64,000 nucleotides of DNA from Lentilitoribacter sp. Alg239-R112 (GTDB taxonomy: Bacteria; Pseudomonadota; Alphaproteobacteria; Rhizobiales; Rhizobiaceae), in assembly GCF_900537175.1 (NCBI RefSeq), contig NZ_LS999835.1, positions 62,001 through 126,000 of the forward strand. The letters are read 5' to 3'. Positions 7,815 through 16,320 of this stretch are shown here, piece after piece. Each line of letters starts with the position of its first letter. The first letter of the stretch is position 1. The notes beneath the pieces are model-generated. The model was not told where the DNA came from. It did not search any database and worked only from the letters and a program-made list of their open reading frames with translations. The position numbers were made by a program, and so were the translations under genes.

Positions 7815-8683
7815 GTATTCAAGATAATCCCGTCGTCAAAGCACGTTCGCCGTATTCCGAAGCAAGTGAGATGTTCCTGCGCAATCATGCAGCAGTGGTC
7901 GGATTGGTCGTCCTGTTTGTAATTTGCCTGGTCGCGCTTGTGGGTCCGCTTATCTATCCAGGTGATCCGTTCGAAATGGTCTGGACCCCTTTTACCCGCC
8001 CAGGTGAGGAAGGTTACCTGTTGGGAACCGACTATCTGGGTCGAGACCTGATGTCGCTGTTGATCCACGGCGCCAAAGTTTCGCTGACCATCGGACTGTC
8101 TGCCGCCGTAGTCACCATAATCATCGGGATCACAGTTGGTGCATTAGCGGGGTTCTATCGCAGCTGGGTCGAAGAAGTGCTGATGCGGATCACTGAATTC
8201 TTCCAGGTTTTGCCCACTTTGTTGTTCTCGATGGTGATTGTGGCGCTCTTTGGAGCAACGTTGCCAATGATCACGCTTGCCATTGGACTGGTGAGCTGGC
8301 CGGCTGTGGCCCGGATCACACGCGGCGAGTTCCTTCGCATCCGCGAGCTGGAATACGTCAAGGCAGCCCATGCAGGTGGAGTCAGAAACGGCCGATTGAT
8401 CTTTCGGGTGATACTGCCCAACGCGTTGCCACCCATTATTGTGCAATCGGCCCTCATGGTGGGCTCTGCCATCCTGTTCGAAGCAGGTCTGTCCTTTCTG
8501 GGACTGACCGACCCCAATGTCGCAAGTTGGGGGCAAATCATCGGTTCGAACCGGCAATACATCCTTGATGCCAGCTTTGCGGTCACCGTACCTGGCGTTG
8601 CAATCTTTATTACTGTGCTTGCGATCAGCCTTGTCGGTGATGGGCTGAACGACGCATTGAACCCGAAATTGAGGCAGCGATGA
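7811..8683 (+). CDS. ABC transporter permease, DppC-like
   Basis: This second permease of the peptide-type importer has 290 residues. An N-terminal cytoplasmic tail precedes the first helix (AVVGLVVLFVICLVALVGPL). LGTDYLGRDLMSLLIHGAKVS is the conserved DppC segment, and the coupling loop reads EYVKAAHAGGVRNGRLIFRV with ILPN following. It pairs with the DppB-like subunit to form the translocation pore. Both its ends overlap neighbours by 4 bp (ATGA at 7811-7814 and 8680-8683), which indicates a tightly coupled operon. Confidence 0.92.
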   Translation: MSIQDNPVVKARSPYSEASEMFLRNHAAVVGLVVLFVICLVALVGPLIYPGDPFEMVWTPFTRPGEEGYLLGTDYLGRDLMSLLIHGAKVSLTIGLSAAVVTIIIGITVGALAGFYRSWVEEVLMRITEFFQVLPTLLFSMVIVALFGATLPMITLAIGLVSWPAVARITRGEFLRIRELEYVKAAHAGGVRNGRLIFRVILPNALPPIIVQSALMVGSAILFEAGLSFLGLTDPNVASWGQIIGSNRQYILDASFAVTVPGVAIFITVLAISLVGDGLNDALNPKLRQR

Positions 8684-9666
8684 GTGTACCACTTCTCAAG
8701 GTTGAAAATCTGCGTATCGAGTTAGGCATACGCGACAAAGGCACCCCGGTTATTGACGACCTGTCTATTGAACTGTCTGAGGGGGAAACCCTCAGCTTTG
8801 TAGGCGAAAGCGGTTGCGGGAAATCAATGACGGCGCTGGCGATCATGGGCCTATTGCCAGCAAAGATCTCTCGCATCGCGGCTGGCCGGATCCTTTTTCA
8901 TGGCCAAGATATGGCGCAGATGAGCGAAAGCCGGTTGCGCGATATCCGTGGCAACGAAATCAGCATGATATTTCAGGAGCCTATGACTTCGCTAAACCCA
9001 GTCTATACGGTAGGTGATCAGATCGCGGAGGTGTTGCTTTGTCATAAAAACATGGGAAAATCCGAAGCTTGGGCGCGCGCCGTAGAGCTATTGGATGCAG
9101 TGCGTATCCCAAACGCCAAGGCGCGAGCGCGCGACTATCCGCATCAGATGTCGGGCGGCCAACGGCAACGGGTTATGATTGCCATTGCCCTTGCCTGTGA
9201 GCCAAAAATCCTGATCGCCGACGAGCCGACCACCGCGCTCGACGTCACAGTGCAGGCGCAGATCTTCGACCTGTTACGCGAGTTGTCACGAGAGATGAAT
9301 ACAGCAACGATCATGATCACACACGACATGGGGGCGGTGGCCGATATGGCCGACCGGATGGTCGTTATGTATGCGGGACGCAAGGTTGAGGAGGGCAGAG
9401 TGAAAACCGTGATCTCCAATCCACGTCACCCCTATACACAGGGACTGATTTCCTGCGTCCCGCATTTGGTTGAACCGATTTCAGCGGATCGGCCTGAACT
9501 GACCGAAGTTCCCGGCATCGTGCCCGCTCTGACTGAGTTCGGTTCGGACTCTTGCCTCTTTGCCAGTCGATGTGCCCAATCCGACGAGCTTTGCAGATCG
9601 AAACGTCCACCCGAAACCCTGTGCGAAGATCTGCACAGCTCGGCATGCTGGAAGGTAGAAACATGA
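8680..9666 (+). CDS. ABC transporter ATP-binding protein, DppD-like
   Basis: This is a 328-residue ATPase. Walker A GESGCGKSM is near residues 46-54, the ABC signature MSGGQRQRVMIAIAL near 155, and Walker B ILIADEPTTALD near 177, followed by the H-loop (ITHDMG). The C-terminal oligopeptide-transporter extension with clustered cysteines (DSCLFASRCAQSDELC) is present; in relatives this region can bind an Fe-S cluster. It is encoded between DppC and DppF with 4-bp overlaps on both sides and works as a heterodimer with the next gene. Confidence 0.92.
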   Translation: MSVPLLKVENLRIELGIRDKGTPVIDDLSIELSEGETLSFVGESGCGKSMTALAIMGLLPAKISRIAAGRILFHGQDMAQMSESRLRDIRGNEISMIFQEPMTSLNPVYTVGDQIAEVLLCHKNMGKSEAWARAVELLDAVRIPNAKARARDYPHQMSGGQRQRVMIAIALACEPKILIADEPTTALDVTVQAQIFDLLRELSREMNTATIMITHDMGAVADMADRMVVMYAGRKVEEGRVKTVISNPRHPYTQGLISCVPHLVEPISADRPELTEVPGIVPALTEFGSDSCLFASRCAQSDELCRSKRPPETLCEDLHSSACWKVET

Positions 9667-10637
9667 AGACAGATGCTCCGATCCTATCCGTCAAGGACCT
9701 GATAGTTCAATTCCAGATCAAGCGTCGGTTCGGTCGTAAGGCCACACTGACTGCTGTCGATAAGATGAGCTTTGATATCAAACGCGGCAAGACCCTGGCG
9801 ATCGTCGGCGAAAGCGGTTCGGGCAAGACCACTGCCGCCCTGACAGTTGCCCGACTGGTCAAACCTAAGTCCGGCTCAATTACGCTCGCTGGCGAGGATT
9901 TCATGGCTCTTGAGGGCGAGGCTTTGCGCCGGGCGCGCGCCAAGATCCAAGTGATTTTTCAGGATCCGTTTTCATCCCTGAATCCACGCCTGCGCGCGGA
10001 AGATATTGTGCGTGAGCCGATGGAGAGCCTTGGCACCCTGCCAAAACACCAACACGCTGCCCGCGTCGATGAATTGTTTGAGCAGGTAGGATTGCGGCCA
10101 GAACAAAAGCACCTGTTCCCGCACCAGTTCTCGGGTGGTCAGCGGCAGCGTATCGGTATCGCCCGGGCGCTTGCAACGAATCCGGATGTTATCATCTGTG
10201 ACGAGGCGGTGTCAGCGTTGGATGTTGCAGTGCAGGCGCAGATTCTGAATCTTTTGCGCCGATTGCAGCGGGACCTCGGTCTGACTTATTTATTCATCAG
10301 CCATGACCTCGGAGTGGTCCAGCATATGTGCGACGATATTGTCGTCATGTACATGGGGCGTATTGTCGAAAGCGGAAGCCGCATGGAGGTGTTTTCGAAC
10401 CCCTCTCATCCTTATACGCAGGCGCTACTTGAGGCGGTGCCGTCAGTCGCCAAGCTAAAGGGTGAGCGCGAGGTGCTTTCCAGCATCACCGGCGAGGCGC
10501 CGGACCCGCTCAATCTGCCCAAGGGCTGCAACTTTGCCTCGCGCTGCCCAAAAGTGATGGACACATGCCGGGTCGAACAGCCCCGCTTGGAAAATCACGC
10601 TGGAGCGCATCTGTCAGCCTGTTACCTGCCGAATTGA
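9663..10637 (+). CDS. ABC transporter ATP-binding protein, DppF-like
   Basis: This is the second ATPase of the importer, with 324 residues from ATG 9663. This start overlaps the DppD-like stop by 4 bp; a longer frame opening at 9552 would lie inside dppD and has no family similarity. Walker A is GESGSGKTT, the signature is FSGGQRQRIGIARAL, and Walker B is VIICDEAVSALD. The alanine in DEAVSALD and the C-terminal CNFASRCPKVMDTC segment are typical of DppF/OppF. No clear terminator follows before the IS6 element at 10730. Confidence 0.92.
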   Translation: MKTDAPILSVKDLIVQFQIKRRFGRKATLTAVDKMSFDIKRGKTLAIVGESGSGKTTAALTVARLVKPKSGSITLAGEDFMALEGEALRRARAKIQVIFQDPFSSLNPRLRAEDIVREPMESLGTLPKHQHAARVDELFEQVGLRPEQKHLFPHQFSGGQRQRIGIARALATNPDVIICDEAVSALDVAVQAQILNLLRRLQRDLGLTYLFISHDLGVVQHMCDDIVVMYMGRIVESGSRMEVFSNPSHPYTQALLEAVPSVAKLKGEREVLSSITGEAPDPLNLPKGCNFASRCPKVMDTCRVEQPRLENHAGAHLSACYLPN

Positions 10638-10729
10638 TCTAGGTCGTTTGCGACTCTGACAACATACTCAACATCCCGAAAGATCCCACATTTTGATCGA
10701 TACTTGGTTAACTTTACAGTGCCTGAAAT

Positions 10730-11573
10730 GGTAGTGTCGCAATGTTTGTTGCGAGGTAAATCAGTCCTATTTGTGGACACAATTATCCAGCGAGCGCAGC
10801 AAATTGTTGGAATGCAGATTGGGTAATTATACCGAATTGACGTTTTCGGATCATGTGCGCTACCTCGATACCTTGCAGCGTTGCTGAAGCAGACTGAAAA
10901 GATTTAAAGCCAATCGTTGGGCGAGTGATTTTCTTGATGGAACGATGATCCTGCTCCATAATATTATTCAAATATTTAACCTGCATATTATTCAAATATT
11001 TAACCTGCAAAATTTTGATCAATTTACTTTCGTCCGAGAATTTCAACATCACATTGGTCCATTACAGCCCGGCCAAATTAGCCCCACTCTTGTCGATAAC
11101 CACCTTGTCTGGCACATCGTTAGTATCAATGGCTTGTTTGAAAAAACGCCGAGCTGCTTTGGCGTCCCGTTGCTCAGACAACATGAAATCAAGGGTTTTG
11201 CCATTCTTGTCGACAGCACGATAATAGTAAGTCCACTTGCCCTTCACTTTGATGTAGGTTTCGTCCATGCGCCACGAATTGTTGGTTGCAGACTTTCTCC
11301 GCTGAGCTTCACAGGCAATCAATGGGCTAAACTTAACCACCCATCTGTTCAGTGTTGCGTGGTCAACTTCTACACCTCGCTCCGCCATTATTTCTTCTAA
11401 GTCACGATAGGAAACGGCGTATCTGACATAGAAGAAAACTGCGTACAGGATAACTCCTTTTGGGTAGTGGCTACCATTAAAGTTAATCATTGAAATCTCG
11501 ATTTGAATAGATGCTGAACTAAAGGTCTATTACAAAATCAAAATGAACTGATCGTAAACTTTGCGACACTACC
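10730..11573 (-). mobile_element. Complete IS6-family insertion sequence, inactivated (844 bp)
   Basis: Both termini are intact: GGTAGTGTCGCAATG at 10730 and, read inward, GGTAGTGTCGCAAAG at 11573. The transposase lies on the minus strand and fills the element, as in other IS6 members. The 8 bp outside each end (CCTGAAAT left, TTCAATAA right) do not match. Either the target duplication was lost or the flanks were joined by recombination, which is common for IS6 replicative transposition. It separates the two GC-rich transport modules. Confidence 0.85.
10783..11490 (-). pseudogene. IS6-family transposase, broken by a nonsense codon and a 24-bp duplication
   Basis: This is a DDE transposase of about 235 codons. 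The N-terminal part (11490 back to 11062) carries the helix-turn-helix region, the RYAVSYRDLEEIMAERGVEV segment typical of the family, and the first catalytic aspartate in RMDETYIKVKGKW. After LAGL a TAA replaces the leucine codon found in the remnant at 324-617 (LAG-L-L-W there, LAG-L-stop-W here). The frame then continues to 10783 with EQDHRSIKK and the conserved C-terminus. A tandem repeat near 10964-11011 duplicates eight residues (MQVKYLNN). Read-through aside, it cannot make an intact enzyme. Confidence 0.88.
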
Positions 11574-11591
11574 TTCAATAATCTTTGTTTC

Positions 11592-12854
11592 TTAATAGTT
11601 GACTTCAAGTTGCCGACTAACGATCAGCGCGGCAGCCCCTCGCATAGTGATTTGCTGTTCGTCTCGTCCAGTGAGGACAGTGACGTCTGACCCAGCCTGA
11701 GAACCAGAGATAGCGTATACACTCTCTTTCAGCAGGTTTTCCATTTTTAGACGACCCCGGCGAGCATCGCCGTAAATAATGAATGTGTCTGGCATCATGA
11801 GGGTTTGTAGGTTTGATATCCCGATTGCTAAATTATGTGCATATTCACGCAACAATTCATGTGCTTTATCATCGTGTTCACTTGCAGCGACCAGTTTTTC
11901 CGTATCTAGATTTTCCCAGTCTGGCAGGCCAAGAGTGCATGCACGAGAACGGAGCCACGACAAGGTAGCGATTGTCTCCCAACAACCGCGGCGCCCACAT
12001 GTGCACTCTTCTCCATCCACATCAACGATGGTGTGCCCCAGTTCACCTCCAGAACCTTGTGGACCTCGAAACGGTGCACCATCTTGATACATCGCACAAC
12101 CCAAAACGTTACCGGCATAAATCACTGCAAACTTATTAAGCCCCCTACCCACTCCGAACCAGCGTTCTCCTACTAATATCGCACGTGGGTGGTGATCAAT
12201 CACTACCTCGATTCCAAACTTGTCGTTTAATTCCCGCTTGATTTCGAATCCTGCCATCGAAGGAGCAAGGTTCATCGCGATGATGACCCCTTCATCTGGA
12301 TCCACCATGCCTCCAACCGCAACTCCTATTCCCAAAACACGACTGTTGGCATTCAACAACGTATTTTGGATTCCATTTAGGAGAATTTTGGAGATTTCAT
12401 CCTTGTTCCGCCGCTCGGGCGTTACCTCTTCAAAGTGATACGCAGAAACCTCGCCAGTTATTGTAATAAGCGCAAATTCGATTTTCTCAGGCATCAACAC
12501 AACAGAACACACGCAAGCCGCTGTACTGGAAAACCAAAGTGGACGCGCCGGTTTCCCGACACCGCGATCTTTAGATGGCTCGACTTCGATCAGGAGACCG
12601 CTTTCGATCAATGGCTGTACAATTCCGCTGATTGTCGTGCGCTTGGTATCGGTCAATCTTGCGAGTTCGGCGCGGCTCGTTGGGCCAAGATCAAACAGCA
12701 TCTGGATGACACGTCGGCGGTTCGATTTACCAATTTGGTTTGATGAAAAAATTGAAAACGAATCGGTTTGGCCGTTCTTGAAAGCGCTTGTTGATAGGCG
12801 ATCTCGGCCTAAATCTGCTAGGGCCATTCCATCTAATAATTTGTTTTCTCTCAC
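11592..12854 (-). CDS. ROK-family transcriptional repressor
   Basis: This 420-residue regulator of the NagC/Mlc/XylR type begins at GTG 12854 with an AAAGG ribosome-binding site upstream. A helix-turn-helix at about residues 45-100 (RRRVIQMLFDLGPTSRAELA and TTISGIVQPLI) is followed by the sugar-kinase-like ROK domain. The zinc-binding ROK signature is CTCGRRGCWE, and the GELGHT stretch before it is conserved. It is transcribed divergently from the sugar importer operon. A palindrome in the shared promoter region is a candidate operator. It probably represses the importer until the sugar or its phosphate appears. The ligand is unknown. Confidence 0.9.
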   Translation of the reverse strand: MRENKLLDGMALADLGRDRLSTSAFKNGQTDSFSIFSSNQIGKSNRRRVIQMLFDLGPTSRAELARLTDTKRTTISGIVQPLIESGLLIEVEPSKDRGVGKPARPLWFSSTAACVCSVVLMPEKIEFALITITGEVSAYHFEEVTPERRNKDEISKILLNGIQNTLLNANSRVLGIGVAVGGMVDPDEGVIIAMNLAPSMAGFEIKRELNDKFGIEVVIDHHPRAILVGERWFGVGRGLNKFAVIYAGNVLGCAMYQDGAPFRGPQGSGGELGHTIVDVDGEECTCGRRGCWETIATLSWLRSRACTLGLPDWENLDTEKLVAASEHDDKAHELLREYAHNLAIGISNLQTLMMPDTFIIYGDARRGRLKMENLLKESVYAISGSQAGSDVTVLTGRDEQQITMRGAAALIVSRQLEVNY

Positions 12855-12926
12855 TTTTATCAGCCTTTCATCGCCATTCTTGGTTTGATCAACCCTACAC
12901 CAAATAGGAGATTGACAGAAGTATTA

Positions 12927-12942
12927 ATTTGTGCGAACAAAT
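12927..12942. promoter_or_regulatory. Palindrome, candidate ROK operator
   Basis: ATTTGT-GCGA-ACAAAT has perfect 6-bp arms. A related half-site (AATTTGTACG) follows about 10 bp later. It lies between the divergent ROK gene (start 12854) and the binding-protein gene (start 13020), where a ROK repressor would block both promoters. No confident -35/-10 pair was assigned. Confidence 0.45.
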
Positions 12943-13019
12943 ATAAAATTAATTTGTACGTATCTCGTACTTATAGACCGCGTAACCAATATCTGGCGCG
13001 CGCACTAGGAGGAGAAGAC

Positions 13020-14450
13020 ATGATATTCAAGAATGGTAAATTGACACGCAGGTCCTTCCTGCAAAGCTCGGCTACTGTCGGCGCTGGCGCCGCGCTTTCC
13101 GGTGCCCTTGCAACACCAGCCATCAGCCAATCTCGCTCGGTGCGAGTTCTGACCGTTGGCGATCCTTTCCAATTTTCGTTGCGCGATCTACTTCCTGAAT
13201 TTGAAGCAGCGACTGGCATCAAAGTTGAATTCGAGGGCCTCGGCTATGATGCGCTGCAAGCGCGACTTGTTTCTTCATTTGTGTCAAAGACCGCTGATGC
13301 TGACGTGATCAACGTCGACCAAATGTGGGCTGGTCAATATATGGATAACGGCTGGATCCGGCCGTTGGATAAATTCGCGAAAGGTGACAGCGGATTTGAC
13401 ATCAACGACTTCGTCCCGGAGGTTCTGCATTCGCTGAACACTTGGCGCGGCCAGCTCGCAACTGTGCCCGTGGCAGCCTACAGTCAGGGCGTGATGTATC
13501 GAAACTCGTCCTTTGAAAAGGCTGGTCTGGATGCACCTAATGCCAACTGGACTTGGGATGAATATAATGAGATCGCACGCAAGCTGAACGAGGCTGATGG
13601 CCAATTCGGCACAGTTGTCTGCGGTGCTCAGCCAGTACCAATCGTTCACATGTTCAGCCAGCTTTCCGCAAGCTTTGGCGCCCGCTGGTTCGAAAACTTC
13701 CCGAGTGCGGATGAATGGGACTTTACCCCTCGCATGAACAATGCCGATATGATCCGTGCAGTTGAACAATACAAGGCGCTGTACGAGTTAAGCCCGGAAG
13801 AGGCGATCAACTACACTTGGTTTGATGCTGGTACGCGGTTTAGCCAAGGTGACATCGGAATGTTCTATTGGTGGTCAGCCTATTTCACGCTGATTAATAA
13901 CTCCGGTTATATGACCAACGAACCTTCTGCTGTTAAGGGCGATTTCGGTATTGTTCCGTGCCCGACCGATGGCGATAAGCCTTCAACGGTTAGCCTTGGT
14001 GGTTGGAGCCTCGGCATGCCGTCCACAAGCGACAAACCAGACGAAGCTTGGGAATTCATGAAATGGGCTACGTCCTCAGCTACCCAGAAGCAGATGGGGC
14101 TTGATGGAAAATACGGCCACATGTTCTCTGACTTCAGCCGCGAATCGCTGTTCACTGACAGTGACCTATTGGCGGTCTATCCGTTCCTTGGCCAAGCACG
14201 CGATATGCTAAATGGAGGCGACGGCAAGCTCGCTCGGCCACCAGCACCGATCTACACGACCCTTGAAGGCATTCTGGGGCTGGAGTTGAATAAGGTTCTA
14301 ATTGGTCAAAGTACAGCTGAAGAGGCTATGGCACAGACCGATAAGTTGTTTACCAACACGCTGAAGGGTAACTTCCTGACGCCTTACGCGTTGCCTTCCT
14401 TCAACGATACCATCGACAGCACAAAGGCTTTGATCGCCTCGCTGTCCTAG
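13020..14450 (+). CDS. Sugar ABC transporter substrate-binding protein, family 1, Tat-exported
   Basis: This 476-residue periplasmic protein starts at ATG 13020, preceded by AGGAGGAGAAGAC; a longer frame from 12885 has no such site and would hide the signal. The N-terminus carries a twin-arginine motif (LTRRSFLQSS) followed by an alanine-rich hydrophobic stretch ending ATPAISQ, so export by Tat rather than Sec is expected. The body has the SBP_bac_1 pattern (GIKVEFEGLGYDALQARLVS, AYSQGVMYRNSSFEKAGLDA). It delivers a carbohydrate to the CUT1 permeases encoded next. The sugar cannot be named. Confidence 0.9.
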   Translation: MIFKNGKLTRRSFLQSSATVGAGAALSGALATPAISQSRSVRVLTVGDPFQFSLRDLLPEFEAATGIKVEFEGLGYDALQARLVSSFVSKTADADVINVDQMWAGQYMDNGWIRPLDKFAKGDSGFDINDFVPEVLHSLNTWRGQLATVPVAAYSQGVMYRNSSFEKAGLDAPNANWTWDEYNEIARKLNEADGQFGTVVCGAQPVPIVHMFSQLSASFGARWFENFPSADEWDFTPRMNNADMIRAVEQYKALYELSPEEAINYTWFDAGTRFSQGDIGMFYWWSAYFTLINNSGYMTNEPSAVKGDFGIVPCPTDGDKPSTVSLGGWSLGMPSTSDKPDEAWEFMKWATSSATQKQMGLDGKYGHMFSDFSRESLFTDSDLLAVYPFLGQARDMLNGGDGKLARPPAPIYTTLEGILGLELNKVLIGQSTAEEAMAQTDKLFTNTLKGNFLTPYALPSFNDTIDSTKALIASLS

Positions 14451-14468
14451 ACTATCCTCCGCAAACCA

Positions 14469-14504
14469 CCGTCCTTGTTCATCTCTCCCGCTGAACGAGG
14501 ACGG
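14469..14504 (+). promoter_or_regulatory. Intercistronic stem-loop between binding-protein and permease genes
   Basis: Arms CCGTCCTTGTTCA and TGAACGAGGACGG pair over 13 positions with one mismatch around a 10-nt loop, with no T-tract. It sits 19 bp after the binding-protein stop and 57 bp before the permease start. It likely sets a higher mRNA level for the binding protein, as in other importer operons (inference). Confidence 0.55.
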
Positions 14505-14560
14505 CAGCGCTTTGACCAGTCGCTGACCGAAACTGGCTTGAACGGGCGAAGGAAAACGTC

Positions 14561-15484
14561 ATGACAGATATGTCTATGGCCGCGCGCGGCCCAAGCAGGT
14601 CGAAAAGTCTGCTTAAAACCTACTTGCCGATCCTGCTGATCGCGCCTTCGATCATTCTGTTGATCGCATTGATTGCCTATCCGCTGGTCTTTGCGCTCAA
14701 GAACAGCTTTTATTTCTGGAACCTGCAAACCAGTCCCGATCCTGTGATGTTTGTGGGCCTTGCCAATTATGAGTTGGTACTGTCGGGTCCTGAATTTCTA
14801 CCCTCACTTTGGAACACTCTTTTGTTGACGGTATCAGGAACCGCTATCGAGTTTAGTCTTGGTCTGGCAATTGCGCTTTTGCTGGCTAACAAGCTGCCGG
14901 GCATGAGTTTGAGTCGAGCGATCTTGATCATGCCCACGACCATTGCACCTGTCGTGGTCGGGTTTCTCTTTCGTTATATGTACGATCCATCGGGCGGTTT
15001 AGGCACGTGGCTGACGGACACAATCGGCCCCGGCGCACCAGGGGCGGGTATCCTAGGTGATCCCTCCACCGCACTTGCGGCCATCCTGTTCGCGGACGTT
15101 TGGCAATGGACGCCGTTCTTCGCAATCACGTTATATGCTGGGCTGTTGTCGGTCTCGCCTAGCCTATTGGAGGCAGCGCGGCTCGATGGTGCAACTGCAC
15201 TGACTATTCTCTGGCGCATCAAGCTGCCGCTGATCATGAAGACTGCAGTAATCGTTCTGCTTCTTAGATTTATGCAACTATTTAATACTTTCGACCTTGT
15301 CCTTATCCTGACCAAAGGCGGACCCGGCACGTCGTCCAGAACACTGGGTTACACTCTCTATCAACAAGGTCTGGTTGAGTTTAACATTGGCATGGCAAGC
15401 GCCACAACTTGGCTCATCGTAATTATCGTGAATGCCATTGTCGGCCTTTATGCCTTCTTCGCCTTCAAAAATTGGGAGTGGTGA
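14561..15484 (+). CDS. Sugar ABC transporter permease 1 (CUT1, MalF-like)
   Basis: This is a 307-residue integral membrane permease with about six helices. The first is LPILLIAPSIILLIALIAYP. The coupling loop EAA motif appears as LEAARLDGATALTILWRIKL with PL following, which docks on the ATPase. It starts at ATG 14561 after GGAAAACGTC. It ends two bases before the next gene, so the two permeases are translationally linked and form a heterodimeric pore. Confidence 0.92.
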   Translation: MTDMSMAARGPSRSKSLLKTYLPILLIAPSIILLIALIAYPLVFALKNSFYFWNLQTSPDPVMFVGLANYELVLSGPEFLPSLWNTLLLTVSGTAIEFSLGLAIALLLANKLPGMSLSRAILIMPTTIAPVVVGFLFRYMYDPSGGLGTWLTDTIGPGAPGAGILGDPSTALAAILFADVWQWTPFFAITLYAGLLSVSPSLLEAARLDGATALTILWRIKLPLIMKTAVIVLLLRFMQLFNTFDLVLILTKGGPGTSSRTLGYTLYQQGLVEFNIGMASATTWLIVIIVNAIVGLYAFFAFKNWEW

Positions 15485-15485
15485 G

Positions 15486-16319
15486 ATGACCGTATCGAGA
15501 ACCCCTCTTAACACCATACTGCTCTATGCAGTGCTGGCGCTAGTATTACTGTTCTTCATTGGGCCGATTGTCTGGTTCTTTATGCTGGCGATCCGACCGC
15601 CTTCGACGGCCTTTGCCATGCCGCCGCAGTTCACCTTCACACCCATACTGGATGCATTCAAATATACAATGTTGGATCCGGGAGAAAATGCTCCGCAAGC
15701 TGTCAACAGTCTAGTGGTTGCGTTGGGCGCGGTGCTCTTAAACCTGCCATTTTCGGTTCCTGCGGCCTACTCGCTCAGCCGTTTCAAGATAAAACGCAAG
15801 AAATTTATCATGCTTTGGTATCTTGGGCTTTTGATGGCGCCACCAGTGGCATTCCTGATCCCCTATTTCATTCTGATGACCAAGATTGGCCTATCCGGAA
15901 CCTACCTATCAATGGTGTTAGTCCTTCAGACGTTGACGATTCCGTTTTCAATCTGGTTGATGAAAAGTTTCATCGATGACGTGCCCGTTGAGATTGAAGA
16001 GGCGGCACGAGTGGACGGTGCGAGCTATGCCACCATCCTGTGGAAGATCATACTACCGCTTGTGCGCCCAGGTCTGATCGTGACTTCGATGTTCGCCTTC
16101 GTCTTTGCATGGAACAATGCGGCCTTCCCGTTGGTCCTATCCTCGCAGTCGACAGCCACTCTGCCCATTGGAACTTTGGGATATTTCGCCAATACTGGTG
16201 TGACCTGGAGCTACATTGCCGCGGCCGCTGTCGTCGCAATGCTGCCCCCGATGATCATCTTTCTAATCTTTGATAAATACGTGGTACGCGGGCTGACCTT
16301 CGGTGCCCTGAAAGGATAA
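15486..16319 (+). CDS. Sugar ABC transporter permease 2 (CUT1, MalG-like)
   Basis: This 277-residue partner permease starts at ATG 15486, one base after the preceding stop, with GGGAGTGGTG serving as the ribosome-binding region; a frame opening at 15432 overlaps the previous gene too far. Helices include LLYAVLALVLLFFIGPIVWF. The coupling loop is EIEEAARVDGASYATILWKI, the MalG-type EAA motif. It is followed after one base by the oxidoreductase gene, which ties the enzyme to the transported sugar. Confidence 0.92.
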   Translation: MTVSRTPLNTILLYAVLALVLLFFIGPIVWFFMLAIRPPSTAFAMPPQFTFTPILDAFKYTMLDPGENAPQAVNSLVVALGAVLLNLPFSVPAAYSLSRFKIKRKKFIMLWYLGLLMAPPVAFLIPYFILMTKIGLSGTYLSMVLVLQTLTIPFSIWLMKSFIDDVPVEIEEAARVDGASYATILWKIILPLVRPGLIVTSMFAFVFAWNNAAFPLVLSSQSTATLPIGTLGYFANTGVTWSYIAAAAVVAMLPPMIIFLIFDKYVVRGLTFGALKG

Positions 16320-16320
16320 C

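Noticed and set aside
9552..9662. Longer start for the DppF-like ATPase
   Set aside because: The extension lies wholly within dppD in another frame. The ATGA overlap at 9663 gives the family N-terminus.
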